A stretch of 64,000 nt of DNA from Rhodamnia argentea (GCF_020921035.1 NC_063156.1:2914001-2978000), one strand, 5' to 3'. Shown: positions 24,084 through 38,021, counted from the first letter of the stretch. Translations and numbers: made by a program. The notes: generated by a model not told the origin, from the sequence alone.

Positions 24084-25551
24084 CTAATGAGCAAACGATG
24101 GAGCAACTTCCTTCTTAGCTCCCTCTTCGCCCTCCTTATCGTCCTTCACGGCCAACTTGACAAGAACCAGCAGCAAGGGATAGCCCACCGTCATCAGCGA
24201 CCAGTTGACAATAAGCTCCGAGAGGAACGGGACCTTGTGCGTGTCGATTTGCCACGCAACCGCTGCTCCTGCGCTCTGCACGCCTTTATAGAACCCACTG
24301 TACCTGCAGGACATAGAAAACCAGATATCAGTTTCAATGTTAGACCCAAAATATTAATCTCTAATAAATAGATGAGAAACCTGTGCGCTACCTGCTAAGA
24401 ATTGCAGAATCATCAGCCAAGGAACCAATGATCCAATAAACCATGCTCTGGAACATAGCATCCAGCAATCCATAGCTGAAATACAACACGAATGGCCCGG
24501 CATAATCAGAGCCGGAGTCCTTGAAGTCCAACTTATTGGGAAGGTCGTGGCGAGAGTAATTCAGCTGATTAGCAAGGCCGCCGCCCCAAACCGCAGTCCC
24601 AAGCAAAGCGACGATCGCAATCCCGACATAACCCCTCGTCTTCCGACTCGAAAAGCTGAAATCTAACACATAGCCGATTCCGATGGACCCCAGCATCTGC
24701 GCCCCCCAGTAGAACACATTGTTCAGCCCTCTAGTCCTCAAATTGAACATGACCCCGTTCACGTTAGTAAATTGGTAGCTGTAAAAGAAGTTGCTAGCCC
24801 AAGATGCCGGCACAATCAAGAGCATCTTCCAGTTGAGGAACAGCTTGAGAATCTCAAGTGCCTCAGTCGAAACGCTCGAGTACTTCACGTTAGTGCAAGT
24901 AGTCCCGTCGTCGCGAATCACCTTGCTCGGCGGCAAGATGGCCAGGGAAAGAAGTGCACCGAGAGTCATAAAACACATGAACCCAATATAGGTTCCATCA
25001 TTCACAGAAGCAGCTTCACTCCTGCTGTAATTCGAAATGAATGGGATTAACCCACCAATGACGCCTCCCATGTTGAAAATGCTCCAGAACAGGGAGATGT
25101 AAGTGCCCTTTCGGTCGCGCGGCGGGTACGAGGTCATGATGGCGCCCTCACCGGCCCACAGGAGGCCCGCGCCGATGCCTAGGATCGCACCGGCGGCGAT
25201 GGCGAAGGCCTGGTGGTGGTAGTGGTTGTAGTACAAGAAAGAGCCCGCGTAGAGAACGTAAGTGCTGCAACCCGCGGCGAGAGTCAAGCGAGGGCCCAGG
25301 AGGTTATATATCCCGCCGCCGAGGACGCCGAAGACGGCGAAGGTGGTGTAGAGGGCGGTGTTGGCGTTGTTGGCCGCGGTGGGGTCCACCTGGCCGCCGC
25401 CGCCCATCCCGGAGAGGGCGTTGAACATGCCGGGGCAGCAGAAGCAGACCAGCCCGATGAGGCTGACCTGGACGAGGGGCGAGTTGTACCGGAAGAGGGA
25501 CTTCTTGGGCGGCGCGGCCGACTCCTGATCGAGATTGTCCTCGAAACCCAT
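24084..25551 (-). CDS. UNC93-like MFS membrane protein
   Basis: Major-facilitator-superfamily protein closest to plant UNC93-like protein 1; the substrate is not known. Two exons on the minus strand, 25551-24392 and 24303-24084, with an 88-bp GT-AG intron, give 459 residues, close to the usual family length. Hydrophobic segments run from about residue 27 (VQVSLIGLVCFCCPGMFNAL) through the family-typical GILGAGAGLLWAGEGAIMTS-like helix (residues 122-140), then SLFWSIFNMGGVIGGLIPF (153-171) and on to the last helix in exon 2 (LMTVGYPLLLVLVKLAV). PPRDRKGTY after helix 5 is the cytosolic MFS loop. The C-terminus is charged (KDDKEGEEGAKKE). The upstream G/C-rich 5' part of the coding region creates long false frames on the opposite strand. 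Confidence 0.92.
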
Positions 25552-28500
25552 GTCGCAGATCCCGAAGAAAAGATCGGTCTTTTGGATCGATGGGTGCGCG
25601 AAACGAGGGATCTTGAGGAGATTCGTTCAAGAAACGACGAGATTGATTGCCGAAAACACTCGACGGGGAGCCTGAGTCGAGCTGAGCTGCAGATGGGCAA
25701 CTGGTTTTTAAAGAGGGTTACTGAAGGCCGTGGCGAGTAAATTAATGGATGGGAGCGCCGGAGCGGAGCTTATTATATTCTGAAAGGGATGGGAATGGAG
25801 GGGGAATCACACCCATGCCGGACTGCCAGTACTGATCTGCGCCTTTTCGGTCTTCTTCTTCTTCGTCAGGATCTTTGCACTCGTTTCAGAGCAGGCAAGA
25901 GAATCTGGTGATTCTACGGCAGTACAAAAGGCCCACGGACTTTGGGTGTCAGGCTGACGATGGGGGTGAAGATTGTTTTTCATCTTTGGGTTTCCATGAT
26001 CTGCACGTCACGGCTTTAGCTCTTTCATTCCTAACGTGGCGGGACGACACGAAGGGCTTTTGAACATTTTAACTCAACATATAATATTCAACATAGTTTA
26101 TGGACTTTTGTTCAATATGCGACATAGTTCCTAAGCTTTCAACTTATTCGATGTGGGCTTCTACACTTTTGGTACATACTCAGTTCGGTCTCCGAACGAT
26201 GTGAAGACGCTTGGTGTTATCCTTCTAACGTAATTAGGGGGCTGAGTTTTTTTTTTTTTTTTGGTCAGATGAAGATTGAGGTGGCCATGTAGCTAAAGTT
26301 CAGGAATCGAGTCAAAGTTCAGTTACCATTTGCGTCGTTTTTTGCCTTTCCTGAGGTAGGTAAAAGTGGGTTTTCCTTTTCTGATTGGCTTTGAACTTCT
26401 TGCCAGGATATTGGCGGACCTCTCAATTGGGAGATTAAAGAAACATACTAGAACGGTAAAGATGATTGCAACTTGCAAGTGCCGTTCGCATTTCCAAAAA
26501 GCTTATGCAAGTGGTCGTCCAGAGAATCTTGCATCGTACCAGGAATCCGTTTCCAGCTGGCAAACAAATCATGGATCTCTTTTTTGTTTAATACCTTGTA
26601 ATTATACCCACGGTCCGCCTAGATTTTTTTTTTTTTTTTTTAAAAACTAATGTTTTCTAGGACGGGCCGAAAATGACGTTTCTTTTTTTTGTCTTTGGAG
26701 GAAAATTCTCTTGTATGGATAGCTTTGGCGTAATTGCGGACAATGAGAGACAGCGATGCGTTCGGAATCTGCGCATTAGACTTTAATCCTCCGGTTTTTT
26801 TCCCCTTCTTTCCTTTTAATTATTGGTCCTCGGCCGGCTACGGCGTTGGTCGGCATTCATCGTTTTGCTCTCGTTCCCCCCGGACTTAACGTCCGTTTTT
26901 CCCTTTTCTGAAATCTTGGTCTGTGTGGGCAATTCTGATCGTGCTTTGATAGATTCTGTGCGTTGGAGATATGTGAAGAAATATGTGCGGGGGTGGAGAG
27001 ATGGTTTGATCCAAAAGTCCGAGAGAAACCGATCCGTAGCGCGAGTGCTATGCCGATTACGTTCGAGTCATTCGACGATTGTGCGTAAGTCGGACGAGCA
27101 GAATCGTTATCCATCGAGTGGATGAAATTGCCGATTTCCGACCTTTTGTAGGCGCACGGGATGACTCGATTTCCGAATGCGAAATGCCCTCTTGTTCCTA
27201 TCCCGACTTTCCACCGGAAAAATCAACCAGCGTGGCTTTGATTCTTCGGAAGTCTTCATCACCAACCCTCTTGATTTGACGGATTTGTCAAATTCTATCC
27301 CAAAGTCCCCCCGCCGGCCGTCGGAGAGGCCCGCACCCTTTCCCTGTCGTCATTCTGGACGAACATCCACTGGGCGTTCGGTCAACTGACAATTTTCTAT
27401 TGGCCGAGAAACGAGAAAGTCAACTTTGCAGTTTCCTCAATTCAAGTTTTTATAGTATTATAAGGATTATTATTAGCTTTTCTTTAATTCCAATTTATTC
27501 CCAGTTCTAATTTATTTGTTACTTTTTTCTTTGGGTCTTGCTAATTTTAATTACTCTTTTCTAAAATTTATTACTACTCTTTTTTTTTTTAATTTGTTAT
27601 TACTTGGCCAACGAAGAAAAGGGGCAGCGCAAGCCATGGAGTGCCAAATGGAGGATAATGCGAGGCCGAGCTCGTGCAGAACGGCAGAACTACTAGAATT
27701 GGATGTGACGTGCCTAAAATATGTCGACACTCTCTGCGAGAAGATGCATTGCCTCTGTCCAAAATCACTTGGACCTTAAAATTGAAACCGGTGATTTTCG
27801 ATCCGGATCTCTAATTCCAAGAGAGAATCGGACCGTTTAGACCGGATCAATTTTTTTTCCTTAAATGGATGTATATTTTTAAATAATACGTTAAAATTAA
27901 AATCCGTGTTGCTTGCTCGCTCCCGTTAATGACCTATCGATTTCGTTGAACCGTAAGGGAACGGTTAGTTCCCGGACCATCGAGTCTCTTGTCCAATCCT
28001 AAAAACTAGGAACGCTTCCTTTCGATTCTATTCTCTGACTCCCGAGTGAGACCGGATCCAAACAATGTACAAGAAAATTTCCAATATTGTATCCGCAACT
28101 GTCCAAAAGTAACATTCTCAATTGGTTGGCCAACGAGCGACGGGCGATCGATTGTTTCATTACTCGCTGCTTTTACTAGAAAACAACATCTCTCGTTTCA
28201 ATGTATGCCTATCGTATGATCTTTGTCATATGCACAAAATTATCTGATTTGATTCATGAAGTTTGTATGCGAATTGTTGGATTCCAATCGCCACCGATGA
28301 CCCTAATTCGGAACTTAGGATATGGATCGATCGAACGCGTTGAATTTCACCGACGCCGACAGAAGCTAGGTCACGCCTTGTTGCTTTTTTCACATGATTA
28401 ACGTTGGTGTCACAATGAATTGTCCACACACAAGGTAAAACATTTTGCGGGTGAAGTGTTGTCGATCCTAAATTTGCCATTCCGTGAATCCAATTCGGAG

Positions 28501-29203
28501 TTTAGGGATTTGGACTGATCGGACAACTTCAATTTCCATCGACATCAATTGGAGCTTACTCTGCTTGTCTGGTTATTGTCTGTGCACCTTCGATAAAACC
28601 AACCGGAAGTAAACACACATGTGATCGACTCATGAAGCAATTGGCCATGGAGATACAATGCCTTTTAGCGTAGCCGTCCATATGCACGATTGTTTAACTC
28701 GGACTCCGTTTATTTTTTGGGAAAGTAAATAATTTGAAAAATTGTATTTTCCCGAAAACGATCGCTTACGAAAAATGAATGGACGAAAAATATTTTTCAA
28801 TAATGAAAACATTTTTCTTTGGCTAATTTATTCCAAACGATACAAAATATTATTTTTTTCGAGAATGTTCATCTAAACCATTCGTTTTTCGCATAACTAA
28901 TGTAGCCTTGGTTAAAGTGAAATAAATGTACCCAAAAAAAAAAATAGTTAGGCAATGTTGTTGATCTTGATACTGCAGCGGCAGCGCATTTCAATTTTTT
29001 TCCCAATTGGGCCGATAACATTTCGGGGCAATGCTTGGATGGGCCTGGGCCTACCAGAGAAACCAGAAGCCCAACATGATTCTCGTCAGCGAGCCCACGT
29101 CATCGCAACTCACCCCTCCTAATGATATCTATCTGGACGCCATTATCATCTACAGGAGCCCGCCATTTTCAAACGAACGGTCTGCTCGAGAGTAACAGCA
29201 ACG
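25552..29203. other. intergenic between divergent UNC93-like and MutS2 genes
   Basis: It holds the promoter and leader of the minus-strand transporter gene (A/T-rich TTATTATATTCTGAAAGG near 25770) and that of MutS2. A repeat related to the 17.26-kb fold-back element is at 26060-26230. A small unrecognised frame with several Cys residues lies at 27637-27779. Diverged repeated phrases occur at 28275-28335 and 28480-28540, and an A/T-rich MITE-like stretch at 28700-28870. No convincing gene. Confidence 0.45.
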
Positions 29204-32200
29204 ATGGAGTCTCGCACGCTCTTCCTCAGCTCCATCGCCTTCCCTCCATCTTATCCTTCTTCTTTTCTGCCGGCCGTTAGTTTCAGGTCCATCTGTTTCG
29301 GAAACCGAGTTTTCCTCAATCGGTGCTCCGTCTCCGGGGCCGTCTCCGTCGCCAGCCCTAGCGGCGAATCGTCTGCTCGCTTCCAGAGCCTCAGAGTTCT
29401 GGAGTGGGACAAGCTGTGCGATTCCGTCGCTTCGTTCGCCGGCACTTCGCTCGGCCGGGAAGCCGCTAAGGTCAGTTTGGTTAATCGCCAGATTCTCGTA
29501 TTTCATTAGTCGGTTTTGATTTTGATACGCGAGTTCGATGCCTGTGTAGCTAAGAGAAGTGAGTACGGAGGCATTTGGTGATTTTGTGAAGTCGAATTTG
29601 GCTTGGAATAGCTTTTAATTGAATTCTGACACTGTTGTGGGTGTTGGGTGGTGTTGTGAAGACTCGGTTATGGTCTCTGGATCAGACGTACGAGGAGAGC
29701 ATGAGGCTTTTGAGTGAAACTAATGCGGCCGTGGAAATGCACCGACGTGGTGGTTTCAGCTTGGACTTCAGCAGCATCGATTCTGCTCTGGTCAGTGCTT
29801 TATGCTAATTTCGTCCTCTTCTAGCAACATGAAGTTTATAATCACATAGACTGCATATGATACTTCTCATTGTTTTCTCTGAGCCATACCAAATTTGTTG
29901 AGCGTCGGTGGGTCAAATCAGTTTCTGAATTAGAGATATTGGAAATCTAAGTAGACAACATTCATCTCCAACATGTTTTTACAGGTGGAATTCAATCAGG
30001 CCAGAAATTTTTCTTGCTCCTATTTTTTTCCACTTCTAGCTCAGTTTTGTGCGTGAAGTTGCTACTGGGCTCTGATACACGTCACGTGGATGTCTGGGGT
30101 CATATTAAGTGTTTTAGGTTTCAACAAGATGCTGATCTTGAGGTGTCACTAACTGCTTAATTTTGATCTTTTCAAAGGTCAAGTCTGCAATTCAGCATGC
30201 TCGGAGAGATCTACCCATGAGTGGACATGAAGCAATAGCGGTTGCATCTCTTTTGCAATTTGCTGATACTCTACAGCTGAATCTACGAGCAGCAATCAAG
30301 GAAGATGCGGAGTGGCATGGACGTTTCATGCCTTTGAGTGATGTGGTAACATTAGAGAACTCAAGTATACACAATGAGATATGGTAGCTGCATCTGTTGT
30401 TTTGCTAATATTATTCACGGACTTAATGGAGTTTAAATGTTACCTTGCAGATTCTGGAACTGACAATAAATCGAGTTCTAATTAGGTCGATACAGCAAGT
30501 CCTTGACGAAGATGGCTCTGTTAAAGACTCCGCTGTATGTTATCCAATATTTCAGAGTTCGTTGTCATGTGATAGCTTTGTTTTTATAGGCCTGGATGTG
30601 ATTCTCCATTCTCTCTCCTTCCCGTTCCCGTAGCTCATCCTAGCATTTTTTTTTCAGAGTCCTTTGCTCAAACGGTCACGTGAACAAGTGCAGATGCTTG
30701 AAAAGAGGGTAAAATCATTCCTGAATTTTTGTCCCATGCACTGAATGATTATTATACCTGCAATTGAAAGGCTTCCCTTTGGTGTTTCAAAGACTATGAT
30801 TTTTGAACATGTTTATGCACTCAGAATGGCTAATTAACTGTAATTGCTGAGGCCAACTAGAAGATGTCAGCATATTCTGCACCAGATTACAGAAAACTTG
30901 ACACAAAACTTCTTATTCCTCTCGCATCAATATTTAACTGTATCTGCTGTGTTATCATGGTGGGGAGAAATTGCCTCCATGCGATGCTTCTTATTCCTCT
31001 TGCATGAATATTTAACTGTATCTACTGTGTTTTTGTGGTGGGGGGCAATTGCCTCCATACGACGCTTCCTTTTTTTGGATAGTGAGATAATTCATTTAAG
31101 AGGCATCACTGGGATGCCAAACCATTTACAAAATCAAATGCATTCTTTTTTGAATAGTGAGATAATTCCTTTATTATTGTTATTGGTTTAATTGCCTTTG
31201 ACTTCGAGGAAGCATTTCCTCAAGTGAGTTGACTGCTGACTTTTTTAGAAATTTTTTATTGATATGCGAATGGAAATCTGCATTGCTTGCTCTCCATCTA
31301 CCTTTATTCAAGGTACTCTGTCTAAATAGAATTTCCATTTGTGGATCCTCTTCACACTTCTCAACCAGTCTCCTATTTGGTCCTTTGAAACACTGAGTTG
31401 TCTCCTTATTTGATGCTAAAAATTGATTCTAATTCTGTTTGTATTTTCTCTGTTCAGCTAAATGAGTTGATGGACAAATTAATGAGGAATGATAGGAATG
31501 AGTCATCCTTCCTGGTGAGTGCACCAATCATGCAGATCTACATGTGTGTTTACTTTGTATCTTTATATTGACTATTTTAGCTTTCATATTTTCCTTTATT
31601 TAGGGTGTGAGTAATGTCAATGGAAGATGGTGCATAAAGTCCGGAATGGATAAGCTGACAAATTTGAATGGTCTACTGATATCCAGGTGCTAAAATATTA
31701 TACATACTTCCCTTATTCTTTCCTTTCCTTTTTTTTTTTTTTTTTGCATTTCAAAGAGCTTTTGAGTGGCTACAAGTAATGCTAGTCAACTGGGAAATTA
31801 TCCAGAACTCTTCGCTTATTCAATCTTAGCTCAGAGCTGAGACTTTCTGGTACTTTGTGCCATAAGATAGTTGAAGTGTCATGTGTTGTGTAGATCTTTG
31901 TTCTACAGTTTTGCTGTTACTTTTGCTCTACAGTCTTAAGCATAGAGTACATTTAGTTTATGGACAACTAATATTAACGTTTTGATTGAACTTGGTTGTG
32001 TTTTGAGCATCCTTAAAAAGAGAGAAGTATCATGTAATTACTTCGGGGATTTGGTAATTATTTTTCTTGCATGGAAATGGTGATAACTGATATATAATTT
32101 ACATTGAAAGTTAACTTTTACTCAAGAAAGAAACTTTGTTTGCCTTCTTTGGTAACTCAAACCAGAAGGCTTTTTGTCTTATAAGGGAGGCTGGTGGACA

Positions 32201-32623
32201 ATCTGCATGATGAATGCTCTCACTGACTGCAAATAGTTATGAATTTTTTTATTTAGCGTGCTTTTTGGACTCCTCGGGTACAAGGTCATTTTGTTTAGTA
32301 GGATATCCATTCTATCCTGAATCTGTCATGGTGTAGTGGTTCAGGGAATGGAAATATTATAGAGCCACTTGCTGCCGTTCCTTTAAATGATGAGCTGCAA
32401 CGAGCAAGAGCATTGGTGGCAAAGGCTGAGGAAGATGTGCTTCTAATGTTAACAAAGAAGGTTGCATATTTTCCAGTTGATATTTCTTCTTGTCACCAGC
32501 TTCTTCTTACTTTTATATTTTCACATCGTCATTTCTCAAGCAGATGCAAATGGATCTTGATGAAACTGAAATTTTGCTGAACAGCATAATCCAACTGGAT
32601 ACGGTAAGTTCCTACTGCTACCG

Positions 32624-32672
<49 letters not shown>

Positions 32673-35600
32673 GTTTATTCTGCCGAGTGATCTTGTGTAC
32701 ACAGTTTCTAAGTTTCCTGAGTGTTGTGAAGTCTGTAGGAAATGAAAATTAGACCTCATACAGTTTGAATTATCTTTTTCAACAACTTACAAGTAATTAA
32801 ATATGTTTTTTCGGTGAAACAAGGAGCGTCATTTGGAAATTTAGCCAGTCAAGATACATCTTATAAAATATCCTTAGTAAACCCGGCATACTAGTGAATA
32901 CAATAGCTCCATATACTGCTCCTTTCCCAACCTAACAAGAGCGTCCGCGTATCCGTTTGCTTCTCTGTATATATGATCAATTCGGTATGCCTGCACTCCT
33001 TCCAGCAAGTTCCTGTACTCAGAAAAGGAGAGTTTCTATGAGGATTGCCAGATTTTTCTTTTAAGAACATGAATAACTGTCCAATTCAACATGCAAATGA
33101 GTAACATTATTCATAACAGCAAGTCTGATTTTTCTTAACGTCCAAATCTCAGCTATGAAAGCATTCTTCTTCCTATGTTACACGGGAAACCAGCTTCAGT
33201 TTCTCAGTGATCTCTCAAAAGAACTCCTGCTCCTGCTTCTACGTTTTCTGTAGACATTGCTCCATCTGAATTAACCTTAATCCACCCTTGTTCAGGCTTC
33301 CTTTGTTTCGTCCTCTGCCTTAAATTTCTTCCACGCCCATTTTTCTTCATGGTAGCATTAGATTCTCCTGCTTTAGTCAAACAAAAGGAAGTCAGTTTAT
33401 GCAAATTTTCTGATTCTTAAACAAGAATTATCTCTATTTTGCCAAAGAACCCAAAGATTCATAGGGAAAGCTGTTCCCCACGGAATTTGGGTCTTTGATG
33501 CCAGACCTTTCTTTTAACATGGTCTTTGATACCAAACCTTTCTTTTAACATTGTCTTCCATCCACTCCCAAGTATCCTTGATGACCCGGCAAGGCCATTA
33601 GGAATAGACAGGTCCCTCCAAAACTCTCAAGCCACAGGGCTGAAGAAAAACAAACGATCTGCAGATTCAGGCTGAACAACTGTTCTGGGCATTTATGCGT
33701 CAAGCCAAAAGGACTTCATTTAGAGCTATGCTATTATGGAGACTTTGCCAAATGAAATGCTTAATTCAAGGGTTGTATCAATTGTTCATATCCAAGACCA
33801 GTCTTTGCATGATCCTCAGGATATCTATTACCTTTAATCTCACAGGCAGGCTTGAGACAAAAATCTCTAACAGACCTTATGTTTGAAAAGCTACTGTTGA
33901 TAATTCTTACGAAAGTTTGTCATAAAACTGCAAAACCACTTGTTGTGATAACATTGTAGAAGGACCTATATATAACAATTCAAGGTGCTCTTCTTATTGT
34001 TTGGGCGCTAATATGCAGATAAATGCTCGAGCTACGTATAGTCTTTCATATGGAGGCACATGTCCTGATCTCCTTCTACTGGAGGAGAAGAGTAGAATGC
34101 TCGACACTGAAACATCCTTGTCAGAGAACAAAATTTCAAAATCATCGAACTCCGGCGAATGGACCCTATTTTTGCCTAAAGCTTATCATCCCTTGTTGGT
34201 CCAGCAGCATAGACTAAATCTACGCAAGGCCCGAAAGAATCTCAGCAGTGCTGCTGCAGTGAGTCATGAAATGGCTTGTAATTGAACATTCTCGTTATTT
34301 TTCTGCTTATGATACCTCTCTTTAAACTTCATGATGTATTATCTGCTCTTGCACGTGCTCATTGAATATCTAGATGCCACAAGGGATTGGTGCTTACTGC
34401 ATTATATGATGATTCAGGAGATAGGAAGGAGGAAAATGCGAGCAGGAATGTCAAATAAAGGAGAGTCAGAGATTGATCTTGGAGCCCTGAAAGAGCAGGT
34501 TAGTTTCGAATGCCAATTGTTAGCAATTTGAGCATAGTACTTAATTCTTTATTTTGACACATTTGCTGTTAATTCAGGTTGCAGCGCTCGAACAGGCTAA
34601 GCCAGTTGCAGTTGATTTTTCCATTTCCAGGGAGACTAAGGTTTTGGTCATAACTGGCCCCAATACTGGTGGCAAAACTGTATGCCTAAAAACAATTGGC
34701 TTGGCAGCTCTGATGGCAAAATCAGGTTTAATAATTGGCTTTCCTTTGTGGTGCCTTTCTGAGACAGGCGAATGGGTTGCCTGTGGCAATCTTTTTTTGT
34801 TGCATTTGTAAATTCAGTTTTCCGCTTTTTCTGTCTCTCCAGGTATAAATGTCTGCTATTCCAAGCCAGATCTATCTATTAACAGCATTCCAATTAAGAA
34901 ACACTTATTCATAGTAACTGTGGACAATCTGGATTAACGTTACATCCTGTAATGTTTAGTGTCTCACCAGGGACAATGTTTATTTATGTCATAGTTGTTT
35001 TTCACTTCTCTACTCTATCTTAAAAGATAGCAACATTCAGTTTTTCCCCCTAAATAGTTTGTTATTGCAGGCCTCTACATCTTGTCAGCTGAATCTGTGC
35101 AGATCCCTTGGTTTGATTCTGTCTTTGCTGATATTGGTGATGAACAGTCTTTGTCCCAATCTTTATCTACCTTCTCTGGACACCTGAAACAAATCAGTGT
35201 GAGCATAGCCTTCTTGGATATTTCTCTTTTGGGATTCCTTGGATTGGTTTGTAACTGCGGGAGTTATATAGACTCATATTTAACTTTTTCTCTCTATACT
35301 TTGGAAAATTCTGGAATAACTAGAAGATGAGAAAATATGATTTGAAGTTTTAGGAAATGAAATTAAGTTTAGAGGACATACGTTTGTGATTATCTTGATC
35401 ACAAAGATGTATGGTGTTTTCTCGTTGTCACGCCATCTTGTAATGATGCCACTAATCATTTCAGTTTTTAATTGATATTTTCTTATACCAAATATTTGCA
35501 GGACATTCGATCAAAATCAACAAAGCAGTCATTAGTGCTACTAGATGAAGTATGTTGTTACCGGTCTTTCTTTTACCTCTTCAAAATTGTCTGATTGGAC

Positions 35601-38021
35601 TCCTTTGAGTGACCTGTTACACAATTACAGCTCTTCTTGTGCTTACCCTGATAATATTGTGATAACAATGATAGGTTGGTGCGGGAACAAACCCTCTAGA
35701 AGGAGCAGCTCTGGGAATGTCACTGCTGGAGTCTTTTGCCAATGTTGCTCTTTTGACAATAGCTACGACCCATCATGGTGAACTGAAAACCCTAAAATAC
35801 AGGTAGTTTTTTAACTCGAATATTTGAACGACCATTGCGGACTGTATGTAGGGGTAATTCCCCTTGGCTTTCCACCCCCACGTTAATCGATGATTTATTT
35901 TGGATTGCGCAGTTATTCTAGATCTGTCGCTGGTGGCAGTGGTTTAGCTTGTTAAATCTAGTTGAAGTCACATAGGACACATCTGCTTTTGACATTTGCC
36001 AAACTACAAGATTTGTTGACCTGGGCTCTTACATATTCTCAATGATTGGCAGTGCTGCTGGCTTCGAAAATGCTTGTATGGAGTTTGATGAAGTACATTT
36101 GAAGCCTACTTACAAGATTCTCTGGGGAATTCCAGGTTTTTCATTCTTCCTCAGATGACTGCCTTAGATATGTCCTGCAGTGGTTGCACAAAGTTTAATA
36201 ATCGGTTATGCTATCATTTGCTGCTCTTTATCTGTTGAAATTGGATATGACTTGACATGAGTTTTATCTTATAGGGCGTTCGAATGCCATCAGTATAGCT
36301 GAAAGATTGGGACTGCCTGATACAATTGTCAATGATGCTCGAGAACTGTATGGTACAGCGAGTGCGGAGATAAATGAGGTAACTAGTGTTAGCTTAGGAC
36401 TGTTCTAGTCGTCAACAAAATCTTGATAACATGATAAGCAACTCCTATGAAAGGTGTACGTATGATAAGTTGGTGTACGTGTTGCTAACATATCATACAT
36501 TTGGCACTCCTTTGGTAGCCTGTGTGTTCAGTTTTTTCTGCTTGACACTCCATTGCGGTCTATACCGATACTACAAAAACATGGATATGCATTTTCATAA
36601 TCTCAGTCCATGGATTGGGGTTTACGTGAGGCTTTTTGTCATCATGTGCGTAGTGCAAGTGAAGATTATGGAAGTTTGCATTATCAGGAGTGCAATCCGC
36701 AATTTCAGCTGACTATTTATAGATTCACTTGCATTTATGGAGATTGGTTTTGTTCCCTTTTCTTTTGGTGGCAGTTGGGCTGTTACTGATGACATGTATG
36801 CACTTGCAGCTCATTACTGATATGGAAAAATACAAGCAGGAATTTCGTGAGCTGCAACGTGATTCACAATCTTACCTAATGTGAGAATCATTGGCTTCTT
36901 GGAATTGCCTCTTTCATAAGCGATCACTGCCCCTTTTGTTTTTTGGCTGAGTCGTAAATAACTAGTAACTGCTGAATCATATAAGTACTGATTGGAACTA
37001 TATCTTCTCCTTTATCTGAGTTGAGTGCTAGCATCAATCCATTTAGGTATCCTTTGCATTTGTGTCATACTCCTATGCAGACGAGTGCTACTCTTGCTTG
37101 CGTAAATACCCAGAATATTATTAAGCTTATATTTTATTAAAAGGATAAGTTGGAGTCTTCATGAAAGTGTATCTGATCACTCTCTACTTAGGTTTCTCCT
37201 GTTTGACATACTCAAGTCAGCGCACTTTGAAAGTGGCCGATGAATTTCATCCTGCAATAAGTGTATAAATATATGACAAGAACCACTTTCTTCATAATAA
37301 GTGGTTCTTTCTGCTAGCAAGGCATCATGTGAAATGAAACTTATCTTATATTGAGCTGTATCTAGCGTCTTCCTGTTTTTGTTTTAGGCTCGCGAGGGAC
37401 CTTCACAGAAAGCTCTTGGCCGCCCGGAGGAGGATTGAGGAACAACGTATTAGTCAAAAGAATAGGATGTTTAGAGAAATATCAGAGGCCGCTGCAGCAG
37501 CACGCTCAATGCTCCATAAAAGTGTGCGGCAGTTTCGTGCATCCCAAGTGCAGCACTTCCAGTCAGTTGGAGTAAAAACAAGCCCGAAGTCATTGGCTGC
37601 TAAGTGCCAAGAAAGTATAGATGAAGACAGCAAAGATCTCGTGCAAAGGAAAAGCACAACCCCGTCTGAACCTCTCAAGCAATCATCTTTAGGTACTGCT
37701 TAAGAAACGAGCTCTGCCATGTTCATTTTATTTGGAAAACAGCGTAAGTTATTATCATGGGGGGTATGTGGTGAGGACTCTCTTTCAGCAAGAGTCCTAT
37801 CTCTAGTCTTATTGTAATGGAAAAAGTCCATCTTATTAGAGTCTTTTCCCATTTATGATGCAGAGAAAAAATCTGAGCTTCCAGCAGTTGGTGCAATGAT
37901 TCATGTTCCATCCCTTGGGAGGAAAGCAACAGTTTTGAAAGTGGACTGCTCTAAGAAAGAGATAGTAGTTCAAGCTGGTAATATGAAGTTGAAATTAAAA
38001 TTGAACGAGTTTCAGACATGA
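29204..38021 (+). CDS. MutS2-family ATPase (DNA mismatch repair protein MutS type 2)
   Basis: Plant MutS2, probably organellar: exon 1 encodes a Ser/Arg-rich N-terminus with plastid-targeting character before [20 protein letters not shown]. Twenty exons: 29204-29470, 29662-29790, 30178-30345, 30451-30534, 30658-30708, 31458-31514, 31604-31686, 32337-32460, 32544-32603, 34019-34258, 34418-34498, 34578-34725, 35071-35198, 35502-35549, 35675-35802, 36053-36135, 36275-36378, 36810-36880, 37388-37692 and 37864-38021. All have GT-AG joints and add up to 838 residues in frame. Walker A GPNTGGKT is at residues 475-482, Walker B LVLLDE at 551-556, the MutS signature [13 protein letters not shown] follows at once, and the switch THHGE at 588-592. 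A coiled clamp (about 662-730) and a KOW-like C-terminal module ([19 protein letters not shown]) follow. The C-terminal Smr nuclease domain of bacterial MutS2 is not present. Confidence 0.93.
30909..31065. repeat. 78-bp tandem duplication in MutS2 intron 5
   Basis: Two adjacent copies beginning CTTCTTATTCCTCT (30909 and 30987), each containing AATATTTAACTGTATCT and GAAATTGCCTCCAT or a close variant. A further short direct repeat, ATAGTGAGATAATTC, occurs at about 31079 and 31155. Confidence 0.75.
32627..32671. repeat. CT microsatellite in MutS2 intron 9
   Basis: Uninterrupted (TC)n run of about 45 bases, 24 bases after the exon 9 donor site. Confidence 0.9.
32815..33890 (-). mobile_element. 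degenerate LINE fragment (zf-RVT plus RNase H region) in MutS2 intron 9
   Basis: The minus strand, read from 33880 downward, gives pieces of the C-terminal part of a plant non-LTR retroelement polyprotein. The zf-RVT-like part around 33800-33580 includes [11 protein letters not shown] then EFW. The RNase H part at 33404-33204 reads [21 protein letters not shown] with VLLRD, and 33000-32920 reads [20 protein letters not shown]. Several stops and frameshifts are present, so it is dead. It is inserted antisense in the largest intron of MutS2. The exact ends are not determined. Confidence 0.72.

Noticed and set aside
25213-25740. Plus-strand 175-codon frame opposite the UNC93-like gene
   Set aside because: It is antisense to the GC-rich start of the UNC93-like coding region and is Val/Glu/Gly-rich. 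It is a shadow of the real gene.
32529-32759. Minus-strand frame with a poly-(Arg-Glu) tract
   Set aside because: It is a translation of the CT microsatellite in MutS2 intron 9.
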